The position numbers and the translations under genes were made by a program. The notes beneath the pieces were generated by a model, which did not search any database, was not told the DNA's origin, and was given only the letters and a program-made list of their open reading frames with translations. From Methanocella_A sp963769045 (lineage in GTDB: Archaea; Halobacteriota; Methanocellia; Methanocellales; Methanocellaceae), in the NCBI GenBank assembly GCA_963769045.1, contig CAVYKK010000015.1, positions 1-64,000 on the forward strand: a stretch of 64,000 nt of DNA, written 5' to 3'. Below, in pieces: positions 51,029 to 59,800 of the stretch; the first letter of the stretch is position 1; each line of letters begins with the position of its first letter.

Positions 51029-51865
51029 TTAGATCAACTTGTCCGGCTGCTTCGCCCCCGGCTTTCGTTCTGCCTTTTTGCCGATCGCCTTGATGCGCTC
51101 TTCGATGAACCGCTGACCGCGCTCCGTGATGCCGAAGATGGGCACGGACTCGCCTATGTGATAGGCCTCCTTTTCCTTCCCGACTTCCCGGATGTTCTTC
51201 GAGGCGCAGCCGGTGGCAATGTCGGCATTGTCATAGACGGCCTCGGCATCCTGTCGGGTCATGCCCGAGGTGTGCACGACGAAGATGTAGATGTTCACGC
51301 CCTTGTGCGCTTTCTCCATCGCCTTGAGCTTCTTCGCGTCCGATGCGCTGGCCGTGGAGACCGCGATGTTTTTGTATCCCATGGCTATGGCCTTCTCGGT
51401 CCCGGCCACCTGGTCGATCTTTGCGGTCGCAGGGTCCAGCACTTTTTCCGCCCCGATGCGCTTGATCAGTCCCGGTATGGGCGTGGTGCTGACCAGCCCG
51501 GAGACCCGGCCGCCGATGCCCTGGACCATGTCCGGCTCGTCGATCACGACAGTGCCGCAGCCTTCGCATACGATGACGGCGGCGTCGATCATGCCTTTAT
51601 CCATGGCCGTGTGCATCATCTCGGAGACGCCAAAGGACAGGTAGTCCCGCATCCGCAGCTTCCGGTCGGCCCGGCACATGCCGAAGTCCTCGATACGGAA
51701 CTGCATGTTCTCCCGGATGGTGTCGCAGGTCAGCTCCTTGATGCCCCGGAACTTGTCGAAGATCGGGCAGTACTTGAGCTGCGGCTCCCCGACCTCCTCG
51801 ACCTTGCCATCCCTGACGACGATGCGTGCCTTGCCCAGCGCTTCCCAGACGTGTTCATCCTTCAT
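51029..51865 (-). CDS. mmp8: Methanogenesis marker protein 8 (DUF2099)
   Basis: 278 residues. MKDEHVWEALGKARIVVRDG at the start, VIVCEGCGTVVIDEPDMVQG, STTPIPGLIKRIGAEKV and VVHTSGMTRQDAEAVYDNAD. Several Cys (CEGC, GCASK, FGMCRADR, ELTCDT) could hold a metal cluster. RBS AGGGGTCA upstream. Function is not established; it occurs in nearly all methanogens. Confidence 0.88.
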   Translation of the reverse strand: MKDEHVWEALGKARIVVRDGKVEEVGEPQLKYCPIFDKFRGIKELTCDTIRENMQFRIEDFGMCRADRKLRMRDYLSFGVSEMMHTAMDKGMIDAAVIVCEGCGTVVIDEPDMVQGIGGRVSGLVSTTPIPGLIKRIGAEKVLDPATAKIDQVAGTEKAIAMGYKNIAVSTASASDAKKLKAMEKAHKGVNIYIFVVHTSGMTRQDAEAVYDNADIATGCASKNIREVGKEKEAYHIGESVPIFGITERGQRFIEERIKAIGKKAERKPGAKQPDKLI

Positions 51866-52006
51866 TTGACTGACCCCTGATAAATTTCAAAATATTGTAT
51901 CTGCCATTATTAATATACTTTAATATTAATATTAAAGGCTCTGTGCAATAAAAAGGCGATACCTCGTTGACAGGGCAGGCTGCCCATCTCAAACACGGCC
52001 CTTACA

Positions 52007-52055
52007 TAGTGCCCTTTGTGGCCTCCGTGGCCTCTGTGCCCTCCGTGTCCGATGC
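52007..52055. repeat. Solo 9-nt-period arm
   Basis: TAGTGCCCTTTGTGGCCTCC .. CCGTGTCCGATGC without a complementary left arm in the preceding 150 nt. Same end as the solo arm at 45152. Confidence 0.7.
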
Positions 52056-52112
52056 CCGATTTTTGGTCAGATTTTAAATACAGAGACCATCAAGCTTCGT
52101 TGAGTGAACATT

Positions 52113-52343
52113 ATGGTGATCCCGGTAGTCAACAAAGAAGAGTGCATCTCCTGCGGCAATTGCGTCGACCTCTGCCCCGAAGTATTCAACTGGGACGAAG
52201 AGGGCAAGGCCGAAGTGATCGACCCGAACGGCTGTGGCTCCAAGTGCCCGAGTTGCCAGGAGGCAGCCGACTCGTGTCCGACTAACGCCATCACAATAGA
52301 GGAGAGCGCGGGAGGGACATCGGAGGCTACGGCGCAGGATTAA
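52113..52343 (+). CDS. 4Fe-4S ferredoxin
   Basis: 76 residues from ATG 52113 (a GTG at 52104 is in frame). First motif CISCGNCVDLCP (CxxCxxCxxxCP), and a second set CGSKCPSCQEAADSCP nearer the C-terminus with spacing unlike a plain 2[4Fe-4S] ferredoxin. Enough Cys for one regular cluster plus a variant one, or one cluster and a disulfide. Electron carrier. Confidence 0.85.
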   Translation: MVIPVVNKEECISCGNCVDLCPEVFNWDEEGKAEVIDPNGCGSKCPSCQEAADSCPTNAITIEESAGGTSEATAQD

Positions 52344-52419
52344 GCGCCCGGGCCGCAGGGCTATTACACGGTATCCTGCACGCAGCGCACTCCGGGCACT
52401 CCGTCGCCTTCGTTTTACC

Positions 52420-53826
52420 CTATATCACGTACCAGGTAAGGGCCAGGTAGATCGCCAGCAGGGGCAGGAAGACCAGGGCCCACGCATATTTTTTCCACTT
52501 GAATACCTTGTTCCCGTCCATGGGATCGAAGGGCATGAGGCTGTAGGCGGCCGACAGTATGTTCATCGAGCACCCTATCAGCCCGATGGTCCGGAACGCA
52601 TCGCCGGCAAACATCAGCAGCAGGAACACGATGGCAAGCACCAGGCTGACGAACGGCCCGGAAAGGTATACCATCGCCGACTGCTTTTTCGTCAGCTTAT
52701 CCGCCCCATTGACGATCGTCCTGGCCGGGAGGGCATACACGAGACCGAACAGGAACGATGTCGCGAACATGGCTATCGTGCCTATGCCCCAGAACTTATA
52801 CTCCGAGACCACGTTGCACTTCCACGCCACAAGGCGGTGCGTTATGTCATGCAAGACGGTAGCGACTCCCGCGACAAAGATATAGATGACAATCATATCC
52901 GCCCGGAACAGGTCGATGTCCTTCGCCACCAGGTAAGCAAAGGCGAGCAGCACCACCGATATCATCATCACGGCCAGTTCCCCGGACGAGAACCCTGCCA
53001 GTAAAGGCACGTGCTCTTCGGCTTTTACCTTACGGATCTTCGACTCCTTACGCTGCAGCAGATTCTTGACATGCGACTTTATGTAGCCCTCTAAGAAACT
53101 GCCCACGTTTTCCAGCGGCAATATGCTGTTGATGCCTCCCCACAGCTTGTTGAACAGCATCGCGAAGATCTCGCTGATCCGGCCCAGGAACAGGCCGAGG
53201 AGACCGATGCCTGCCCCGGCGGTAACCGCGGCAACCGGCGCGTATTCCTCCGGTATGATGCCGTTGAGCGGCAGGTCCCTGCTGTGATACTTGTAACCGG
53301 CAGCATCCCCGATAACCAGCACCTTGTTGCCCGGAGTCGTGCTCTGGACTTCCATGATGACGGCGGGCATTCTCCGGTCCGTAGTCTTGTAAGTCAGGTA
53401 GCCGGTGTCGATCAGGTATTTCGTATATGCGTTATGCTCCGGCCCCCCGATGAGGATGAGGTTATAGTCCGTCAGGTTCCGGCCGAGATATTCCCGGGCC
53501 GTATCATTAATGATATTTTTCTGGTTGAACGAGTTATAATAAAGCGTGCGCTGGATGCCGTTAGCTTCGTAGCTGTCGACGCCCGAGCCGATCACCAGCA
53601 ACGGGTCTTCCATGATGATCCGTGAAAAATTGCCGACACTGACATAGTTGTCGAACAGGCCATTGCCGAACTGGCCCAGGACGCCGCCCGTATCGATGAC
53701 ATACGTCATAGGCGTCTCTGCCGCTGACGCGGGGACGAAAAGTGACATGACCAGCATTGCGGTCACAGCCGACAGAAAGGCCCTCGCAGCAACCTGTTTG
53801 AAGCTCATGCCGCCATTGGTTTCCAT
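52420..53826 (-). CDS. M50-like polytopic membrane protein with exported N-terminal domain; HEXXH replaced by HDITH
   Basis: 468 residues. Signal peptide (ARAFLSAVTAMLVMSLFVPA), an external domain of about 190 residues (LLVIGSGVDSYEANG, LILIGGPEHNAYTKYLIDTG, reminiscent of S-layer-related domains), a soluble helical stretch (IKSHVKNLLQRKESKIRKVK), then five to six membrane helices. The M50 positions read LHDITHR (about 325; normal HExxH) and MPFDPMDGNKV (about 432; normal NxxPxPPxDG). Asp in place of the catalytic Glu suggests an altered or inactive site-2-protease fold. Stop lies 12 nt from the downstream surface-protein gene, so they may form an operon. Confidence 0.7.
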   Translation of the reverse strand: METNGGMSFKQVAARAFLSAVTAMLVMSLFVPASAAETPMTYVIDTGGVLGQFGNGLFDNYVSVGNFSRIIMEDPLLVIGSGVDSYEANGIQRTLYYNSFNQKNIINDTAREYLGRNLTDYNLILIGGPEHNAYTKYLIDTGYLTYKTTDRRMPAVIMEVQSTTPGNKVLVIGDAAGYKYHSRDLPLNGIIPEEYAPVAAVTAGAGIGLLGLFLGRISEIFAMLFNKLWGGINSILPLENVGSFLEGYIKSHVKNLLQRKESKIRKVKAEEHVPLLAGFSSGELAVMMISVVLLAFAYLVAKDIDLFRADMIVIYIFVAGVATVLHDITHRLVAWKCNVVSEYKFWGIGTIAMFATSFLFGLVYALPARTIVNGADKLTKKQSAMVYLSGPFVSLVLAIVFLLLMFAGDAFRTIGLIGCSMNILSAAYSLMPFDPMDGNKVFKWKKYAWALVFLPLLAIYLALTWYVI

Positions 53827-53838
53827 TCGACCGCGACA

Positions 53839-56634
53839 TCATCGCAGGCCCTCCCTGCGACGCCCGCTACGCCGTAACATCATATATCCGGTAAGCACTG
53901 CCACGGCGGCTGCCGGGAAACTGAAGATGGTACCTGGCACGATCTCCGAAACCGGAATCTGGACCATGACAGTCGTCGAGTCGCCTGACAGAGGGTTGGC
54001 TATGGTATCGTTTGACTGCAGGTCCCTGATATACAGTGTAAACGTCGACATATTGCCGATGCTGGCGCCATTCGGGTCTGACAGTACCAGTCTCGCGCTG
54101 GTATGACCCTGCGCAGTACTGTCGCCTGCAAGGTTTATCGTGATTGTCTTTACAGATTCGCCCGGAGCGAACTGGATTCTGCCGGGCACCGGAGATAAGC
54201 TGAAGTCCTGCCCGTATACGGCCGTGATATCCTCGACACCCAGTAATACGTCCGCAGACCTGTCCACGGGCCCGACACGCTGGATAACAACGGTGACAGT
54301 CGTCCCTTCGTCCGCTACCAGCCCGGGCTCATAGAACTGGATGGCAGGATTATTGCTGGTATCGTTAATATTCAGGGTGAATGTCGAATGCGGACCTATG
54401 GAAGCCCCAGTCGCTGCCGTTAGCGAAAAGATCGCAGTGGTCTGCCCTTCTGTCACTGCGTCTTCCAGCAACTTGACCTTGATGACTGCCTGGGTATCGC
54501 CGGGGGCAAAACGAATCACGCCGGGAGACGGTTCACACGTATAATCAGCCCCGTATTTTGCAGTCCCCCCATCGACCGCATAGGTCACATCACAGGGCAC
54601 ACTTACGTTATCCGATCTTGCGATCACGACATATGTATAGGTCCCTTCCTCCCCCGAGCCATCTGTGCCCAGGAACGCTATTACCGGCTTGACAGGTGTA
54701 GGTGTAGGAGTGGGAGTCGGAGTAGGAGTGGGAGTAGGCTGTGCCGTCGGCACAGGTGTCGGCGTCACGTCAGGTGTCGTATCACGAACGGTGATCTCGC
54801 AGACGGTCCGTTCTCCGAGTGTTGCGCCGGATGGGTTCGTGAGGCTGATAATGATTGTCTCTGCACTTTCCTCGGCGCTGTCACTGAGCAATGTGAAGTT
54901 GATCGTCTTCTCTCGCTCGCCCCGCGCAAAGTGTAGTGAGGATGGCTCGTAAGTATAGTCCGAGCCATGGGCAGCCGTCCCGGCCAGCGAGAAGCTGACG
55001 TCAACAGAACCGTTCGCGGCGCCGGACCTGATCACAGTCACTGGCACCACAGCACCACCCTCGTCAGCTGTCGTGTTGGATGTCTCGATACCTACCGATG
55101 GATACTGCGATGTATCCGATATTGTTAGACTGAACTCTGACTGGATAACATAGTCAGGCCCGGGCGAAGGAACACCAATGCTAAATGTAATATATTTGTC
55201 TTGTTCGATCTGATCATCAGCGGTAGTGTTAACGGATAATTCGTAGTATGGCTTATCCTGTTCGAAATATAGCAATTGTTGCCCCGGAAGTTCCAGACTG
55301 GTATTATAGTCATCACCATAATTGGCAGTGCTATCCATAGTATCAATCCAGAAACTCGATAGCTTGGAAATATCTCCGGTCCTGTTGATGAAAACAGGCA
55401 CGCCCGTATCACCTTCGTAGATGATAGCCGAAGGGGTTGAAAAATTCAGGTATACATGTTGCCGGGATGACGAAACCAGCGGATAATAGTCAGTTACTCC
55501 ATCAGTCGGATCGAAGGGAGTATCGCCGACGCCGTCAATGTTGTCGTCAAACCCGCTGTATACATTCCATTCGCCGTTGCGGAGCCAGTAGTTGCCGCAA
55601 TTTCCAGTAAACTCATTGTCGTTATAGTAATAGGATACGGGCGCCGTGGAGTTCCATTTCGCCCCGGTACCTTCGGCGTAGACATAGTTGACTACCTCGA
55701 CGATGCTGAACGAGTTCTGGTACAGGACAGTCCCGGTACAATCGCCGCTAACGTAGACGTTATACGCCCCGGCATTCATGATAGTGCAATCCGTGACCGT
55801 AGCCTGCGAACTGTCGATCATGAGACAATAATCATTGCTGCCGGATATGTACACGTCCTGAACTATGATGCCGCGAGCCGTGAAAAGGCCGATGCCGGTA
55901 TCATATACTTCAACCACGCATCCCTCGATCATGATTCCGCTGGACGACTCGATAAGGATGCCTGTCGTGGGGGAACCGCTGTCACCGAAGGTGTTGCCGT
56001 ATATTTGAGCGTCGATGATGGACGTGTCCGACGAATCGCTGAGCCATATGCCGTACCAGGGGCTACTCTCGGTGCTCCGGATGACGACTGAATCAATAAC
56101 ACAATTATTGGCGTTATTGGCGCTGATGCTGCCATCGCTTGTATAGTCGAAATCGCAGTCGATAACCCGGATATTGCTTCCGGACATCGACACGCCGCTG
56201 TCGCAAAATTCCATAACACAGTTCTGGACAGTAACGTTATTCCGGGACGATATCTGGATTGCCGGCCCGTTGCAGTATCTGAGGGTCAGCCCTTCGATTA
56301 TTACATCGTCGGCGCCCACGGTTATTCCTTCAGAGGGCCCATCGGAGCTAAAGGAAATTAACGGCAGACCATAGCCCGTGTCTGTCCCGATGATCATAAG
56401 CGACTTATCGATTAATACCCCCGGCACAGCGATGTAATAACCATTATTAGATAGCCCGGGAACCTCGATGGTATCCCCGGATTCGGCAGCGTTGATCGCA
56501 GCCTGAATATCATGAGTCTCGGCGTCGACTATGTGCGTATCCGCCGATGCCACAGGCAACATGAAAACAATAGCTAGCAACGATAATAGAAAGATAACAA
56601 TAGTCTGTACTCTAACCCCACACTTACCTTGCAT
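53839..56634 (-). CDS. Large surface protein: beta-helix plus four Calx-beta domains
   Basis: 931 residues. Signal peptide (VQTIVIFLLSLLAIVFML, PVASADT), a right-handed parallel beta-helix of NosD/PbH1 repeats (about 35-390; IVDAETHDIQAAINAAESGD, then repeats such as GITVGADDVIIEGLTLR, NNVTVQNCVMEFCDSGV), then Calx-beta domains with typical ADEGGAVVPVTVIRSG, GEEGTYTYVVIARSD and DEGTTVTVVIQRVGP starts and GSDYTYEP/GADYTCEP/GQDFSLSP loops. A (PT)n linker (TPTPTPTPTPTPTPVKP) splits them, and a C-terminal helix (GTIFSFPAAAVAVLTGYMML) ends RRSGRRREGLR. Surface-exposed adhesive or structural protein. Confidence 0.8.
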   Translation of the reverse strand: MQGKCGVRVQTIVIFLLSLLAIVFMLPVASADTHIVDAETHDIQAAINAAESGDTIEVPGLSNNGYYIAVPGVLIDKSLMIIGTDTGYGLPLISFSSDGPSEGITVGADDVIIEGLTLRYCNGPAIQISSRNNVTVQNCVMEFCDSGVSMSGSNIRVIDCDFDYTSDGSISANNANNCVIDSVVIRSTESSPWYGIWLSDSSDTSIIDAQIYGNTFGDSGSPTTGILIESSSGIMIEGCVVEVYDTGIGLFTARGIIVQDVYISGSNDYCLMIDSSQATVTDCTIMNAGAYNVYVSGDCTGTVLYQNSFSIVEVVNYVYAEGTGAKWNSTAPVSYYYNDNEFTGNCGNYWLRNGEWNVYSGFDDNIDGVGDTPFDPTDGVTDYYPLVSSSRQHVYLNFSTPSAIIYEGDTGVPVFINRTGDISKLSSFWIDTMDSTANYGDDYNTSLELPGQQLLYFEQDKPYYELSVNTTADDQIEQDKYITFSIGVPSPGPDYVIQSEFSLTISDTSQYPSVGIETSNTTADEGGAVVPVTVIRSGAANGSVDVSFSLAGTAAHGSDYTYEPSSLHFARGEREKTINFTLLSDSAEESAETIIISLTNPSGATLGERTVCEITVRDTTPDVTPTPVPTAQPTPTPTPTPTPTPTPVKPVIAFLGTDGSGEEGTYTYVVIARSDNVSVPCDVTYAVDGGTAKYGADYTCEPSPGVIRFAPGDTQAVIKVKLLEDAVTEGQTTAIFSLTAATGASIGPHSTFTLNINDTSNNPAIQFYEPGLVADEGTTVTVVIQRVGPVDRSADVLLGVEDITAVYGQDFSLSPVPGRIQFAPGESVKTITINLAGDSTAQGHTSARLVLSDPNGASIGNMSTFTLYIRDLQSNDTIANPLSGDSTTVMVQIPVSEIVPGTIFSFPAAAVAVLTGYMMLRRSGRRREGLR

Positions 56635-56744
56635 ACATACCCCTTATGATTGTTTCTACACCTTATAGAATAATTAAGCTTTCTATTAATTCGCTTTTAT
56701 AATTATAAATGAAGTTACATAATTATAATTATGATAAAAATACC

Positions 56745-56782
56745 GGTAAAAAAAGAATAAAATGCCAGGAGAGATTCCTGGC
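56745..56782 (-). terminator. Terminator after ftr
   Basis: On the minus strand GCCAGGA-atctc-TCCTGGC followed by ATTTTATTCTTTTTTT, 10 nt past the ftr stop. Confidence 0.8.
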
Positions 56783-56791
56783 CGGACGCAT

Positions 56792-57697
56792 TTACTGTAA
56801 CAGCTTCACGAGCTCGAACTTGAAAGGCCCGAGCTTGCCGCCGTAGTTGCCCGCGGAAATCTTGACGACGCCGGGGACCTTGCATGCGGCCTTGATGCCG
56901 ACGGTCATTGCCTTTGCAACAGCTGCCTCGTCGATGCCGTCGATGACGATCTCGAAGGCGGCGTTGGCATTGGCCGGGAGCTGGGACTCGACCTTGCCCC
57001 TCAGACTCGGGGCCATCTTCTCGTTGGTCGAGGCCTTCATGAACTTGTACTGAGAGCCCACCTTGCTACCGGAGCCGACGATGCCGCCGGGGAACGGGGT
57101 GATGCAGCCCTCGACGTGCCCGATCGCGTCCACTGCAGCCTGTGCGGCTATCAGCGCGGAGCCCTGGGTCTCGCCCATGACGAAGAAGTTGCCTCCGCCG
57201 ACGCCCTTTTTGTAGCCGTACTCCTCTTCGCAGATGAAGTCGCCGCTCATGATGGGGATAGACCATACATTACGGCCGCCCACCACTGCTTTGGACTCGA
57301 ACTTGTCGCCGAAGAAGTGGAGCTTGACGTCCAGCCGCTTCTCGAGGGTCTTGTCCTCCATCTTCTCGAAGGGCAGCCAGTTGAAGGCCGCGGCGGTCGG
57401 GGCGGTCAGGACGCACTCGCCGATGCGCTCGATGAGCTGCTCCTTGAGCTTGTCCTTGCCCATCTGAACGATCATGATGGCGTATCCGGGCCTGCCGTCC
57501 GGGGTCTTCTCGGCGGGGACGAAACAGTCGATGCCAGCCTCGGCCGGGCAGCCGATGACAGACGTGCCGAAGCCCGTCGCCTCGGTGGCGGCGATCTTCG
57601 CATAATACTCCGTGGCTGCGGTGATCAGCACGCGCGATACCGTAACGGGGAACGCTTCCGCGTACGTTTCATCGATCTCTACATTGTTGAACTTCAT
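56792..57697 (-). CDS. ftr: Formylmethanofuran-tetrahydromethanopterin formyltransferase
   Basis: 301 residues; transfers the formyl group from formylmethanofuran to H4MPT in the second step of CO2-reducing methanogenesis. Family sequence: EIDETYAEAFPVTVSRVLIT, GFGTSVIGCPAEAGIDCF, PGYAIMIVQMGKDKLKEQL, VPGVVKISAGNYGGKLGPFKF. Length typical. RBS GGAGAAGG upstream; TATA-like tract in the AT-rich leader (57710-57770). Substrate channel runs on to Mch at the other end of the window. Confidence 0.97.
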   Translation of the reverse strand: MKFNNVEIDETYAEAFPVTVSRVLITAATEYYAKIAATEATGFGTSVIGCPAEAGIDCFVPAEKTPDGRPGYAIMIVQMGKDKLKEQLIERIGECVLTAPTAAAFNWLPFEKMEDKTLEKRLDVKLHFFGDKFESKAVVGGRNVWSIPIMSGDFICEEEYGYKKGVGGGNFFVMGETQGSALIAAQAAVDAIGHVEGCITPFPGGIVGSGSKVGSQYKFMKASTNEKMAPSLRGKVESQLPANANAAFEIVIDGIDEAAVAKAMTVGIKAACKVPGVVKISAGNYGGKLGPFKFELVKLLQ

Positions 57698-58005
57698 ACG
57701 ATAACCTTCTCCCTGTGGTTAAAAACTTATAGAGTAATAGCTTTTAGGTTATATCTAACTTTCTATATGCCAAACCGCCCACGGTAACCGCATTTATGTC
57801 GGGGGCAGGCCGGTGGCGGGGACGGGTCCGGCTGGCCGGAAAGCCTGTCGCCGGGAAAATGTTATATACCGGCAGTATCGGCGATTCCACAACCCTTTTA
57901 TAATAACAGGGAATAATCGCGAACATTCGCAGCCATACACGATAAACTTATCGCGAAAAGGATGCAGAAAATAGTGCAGTGGCTGTGCCAGTAGGATGAT
58001 TCACT

Positions 58006-58929
58006 TTGATCGAGACTAAAAACCTCTCCCGCTCGTTCGGAAAGTCAATGGTAGTCAACGACCTGAACCTGTCCGTGAAGGCAGGCGAAGTCTTCGGCTT
58101 CCTCGGCCCGAACGGCGCAGGGAAAACGACGACCGTGCGCATGCTGACGTGCCTCATCGAGCCCAGCGGCGGCACTGCATTCGTGGACGGGCTGGACGTC
58201 AGTAAGCCGAAAGAGGCCATGCAGATCAGGAGCCGCGTCGGCCTGCTGACGGAGACGCCGGGCATGTACGACACACTGAGTGCCTACAAGAATTTACGGT
58301 TCTATGGACGATTGTACGACGTAGAAGAGCCGAAGCTCGGCGCCCAGATCGAGCACTACCTGAAGCTGCTGGAGCTCTGGAACAAAAAGGACGAGCCGGT
58401 GGGCAGCTTCTCCAAGGGCATGCGGCAGAAGATGGCGATCGCGCGCAGCCTGCTGCACGACCCGAAGGTGCTGTTCCTCGACGAGCCGACTTCCGGCCTG
58501 GACCCGGAGGCATCCCGCATCGTGCGTGACTTTATCCTGGAGCTGAAGAAGGAAGGCCACACGATCTTCATCTGTACCCACAACCTCGACGAGGCCGATC
58601 GTCTTTGCGACCGGATCGGCATATTCAGCGGACGGTTGCTCAGCGTGGACGCCCCGTCGCACCTGAAGGGCGAGCTGTATGGCAGGCAGATCAAGATACA
58701 GCTGCGCAGCGCCAGCCCGGCGGCAGCCGAGGCGATCAAGGCGCTTGCGTTTGTCAAGAACGTAACGGAGCTCGGCAATACCCTGACGCTCAACGTCAAC
58801 TCGCCGGAGCAGGACAATCCTGAACTGGTCCGGGCGCTTGTGAAGGCGGGCGCGGACGTGCAATTCGTCACCGAGAGCAGCCGCAGCCTCGAAGAAGTGT
58901 ACTTCAAGGTCATGGGGGTGAAGCAATGA
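58006..58929 (+). CDS. ABC-2 type exporter ATPase, system 1
   Basis: 307 residues, TTG start with AGGATG about 9 nt upstream. Walker A GPNGAGKTTTVRML (about 43), signature FSKGMRQKMAIARSLL, Walker B VLFLDEPTSGLDPEAS, His switch FICTHNLDEADRL. A C-terminal domain follows, as in NatA/DrrA-type ATPases. Stop overlaps the permease start by 4 nt. Substrate is unknown (multidrug, Na+ or lipid are typical guesses). Confidence 0.85.
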   Translation: MIETKNLSRSFGKSMVVNDLNLSVKAGEVFGFLGPNGAGKTTTVRMLTCLIEPSGGTAFVDGLDVSKPKEAMQIRSRVGLLTETPGMYDTLSAYKNLRFYGRLYDVEEPKLGAQIEHYLKLLELWNKKDEPVGSFSKGMRQKMAIARSLLHDPKVLFLDEPTSGLDPEASRIVRDFILELKKEGHTIFICTHNLDEADRLCDRIGIFSGRLLSVDAPSHLKGELYGRQIKIQLRSASPAAAEAIKALAFVKNVTELGNTLTLNVNSPEQDNPELVRALVKAGADVQFVTESSRSLEEVYFKVMGVKQ

Positions 58930-59726
58930 ACGCGAAAAAGATCAGGCTGATCATCGAGAAAGAGTTCGACGAGATCATGAAGAACAAGCTGGTGCTGTCG
59001 ACGCTCCTGCTGATGCCGTTGCTCTTCGCGATCGTTATCCCCGCGGCTATGATACTGCCGGCGATGCTGTCACCTGACCAGCTGACAGGGAATGAGACAA
59101 TGGACCTGGTCAAGAACCTGCCGGGCGCCGAGAACATGGGAGCACAGGAAGCATATATCGTCTTCATGGTGAGCGCCATCCTGCCGTTCTTCATGATACT
59201 GCCGGCCATCCTGCCGACGATCATCTCCTCATATAGCATCGTGGGAGAGAAAAAGAACAGGACGCTGGAGCCATTGCTGGCGGCACCCATCGCGGTAGAG
59301 GACATCCTGGCCGGCAAGGCCCTTGCTGCGTTGGTCCCCGCGCTGGTCGCCACATGGATATCGGCGGCCGTTTTCGCGATACTGGTTTACGTGCTGACCA
59401 ACAACATCGTACACCGGATACTGGTCCCCGACACGACCTGGCTGATCGGCCTCTTCATCCTCGGGCCGCTGGTCGCGTTCCTCGGCGTGATGTTCACGAT
59501 CATCATCTCGTCCCGGGTCAACGACCCCCGGACGGCACAGCAGGTCAGCGTCATCTTCATCCTGCCTATCATGGCGATCTTCATGGCGCAAATGTTCGGC
59601 GTCCTCCTGATCAACGAGACCGTCATGCTGGGCGTCTGTGTCGTGGTGCTGATAGCGGACGTCGCCGTCGTCAAGATCGGCAGCGACCTGTTCGACCGGG
59701 AAGGAATTCTCACCCGCTGGAAATAG
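58926..59726 (+). CDS. ABC-2 type exporter permease, system 1
   Basis: 266 residues with six predicted helices (LLMPLLFAIVIPAAMILPAM, SAILPFFMILPAILPTIISS, TWISAAVFAILVYVL and so on). NatB-like: SIVGEKKNRTLEPLLAAPIAVEDILAGKAL is the coupling region. Overlaps the ATPase gene. A hairpin terminator follows the stop. Confidence 0.8.
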   Translation: MNAKKIRLIIEKEFDEIMKNKLVLSTLLLMPLLFAIVIPAAMILPAMLSPDQLTGNETMDLVKNLPGAENMGAQEAYIVFMVSAILPFFMILPAILPTIISSYSIVGEKKNRTLEPLLAAPIAVEDILAGKALAALVPALVATWISAAVFAILVYVLTNNIVHRILVPDTTWLIGLFILGPLVAFLGVMFTIIISSRVNDPRTAQQVSVIFILPIMAIFMAQMFGVLLINETVMLGVCVVVLIADVAVVKIGSDLFDREGILTRWK

Positions 59727-59757
59727 CCCCCGCTCATTCGGGGGGCTTTATTTTTTT
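59725..59757 (+). terminator. Terminator after exporter 1
   Basis: AGCCCCC-gctcattc-GGGGGGCT with a downstream TTTATTTTTTT run, starting in the stop region of the permease gene. Confidence 0.85.
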
Positions 59758-59800
59758 AATGGCAGTCGGATACATCAATGACAGCCGTTGCCGGTTGTCG

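Noticed and set aside
59354..59800. Extended N-terminus for the methyltransferase
   Set aside because: The frame upstream overlaps the exporter permease and crosses its terminator, so the start at 59801 or 59807 is preferred.
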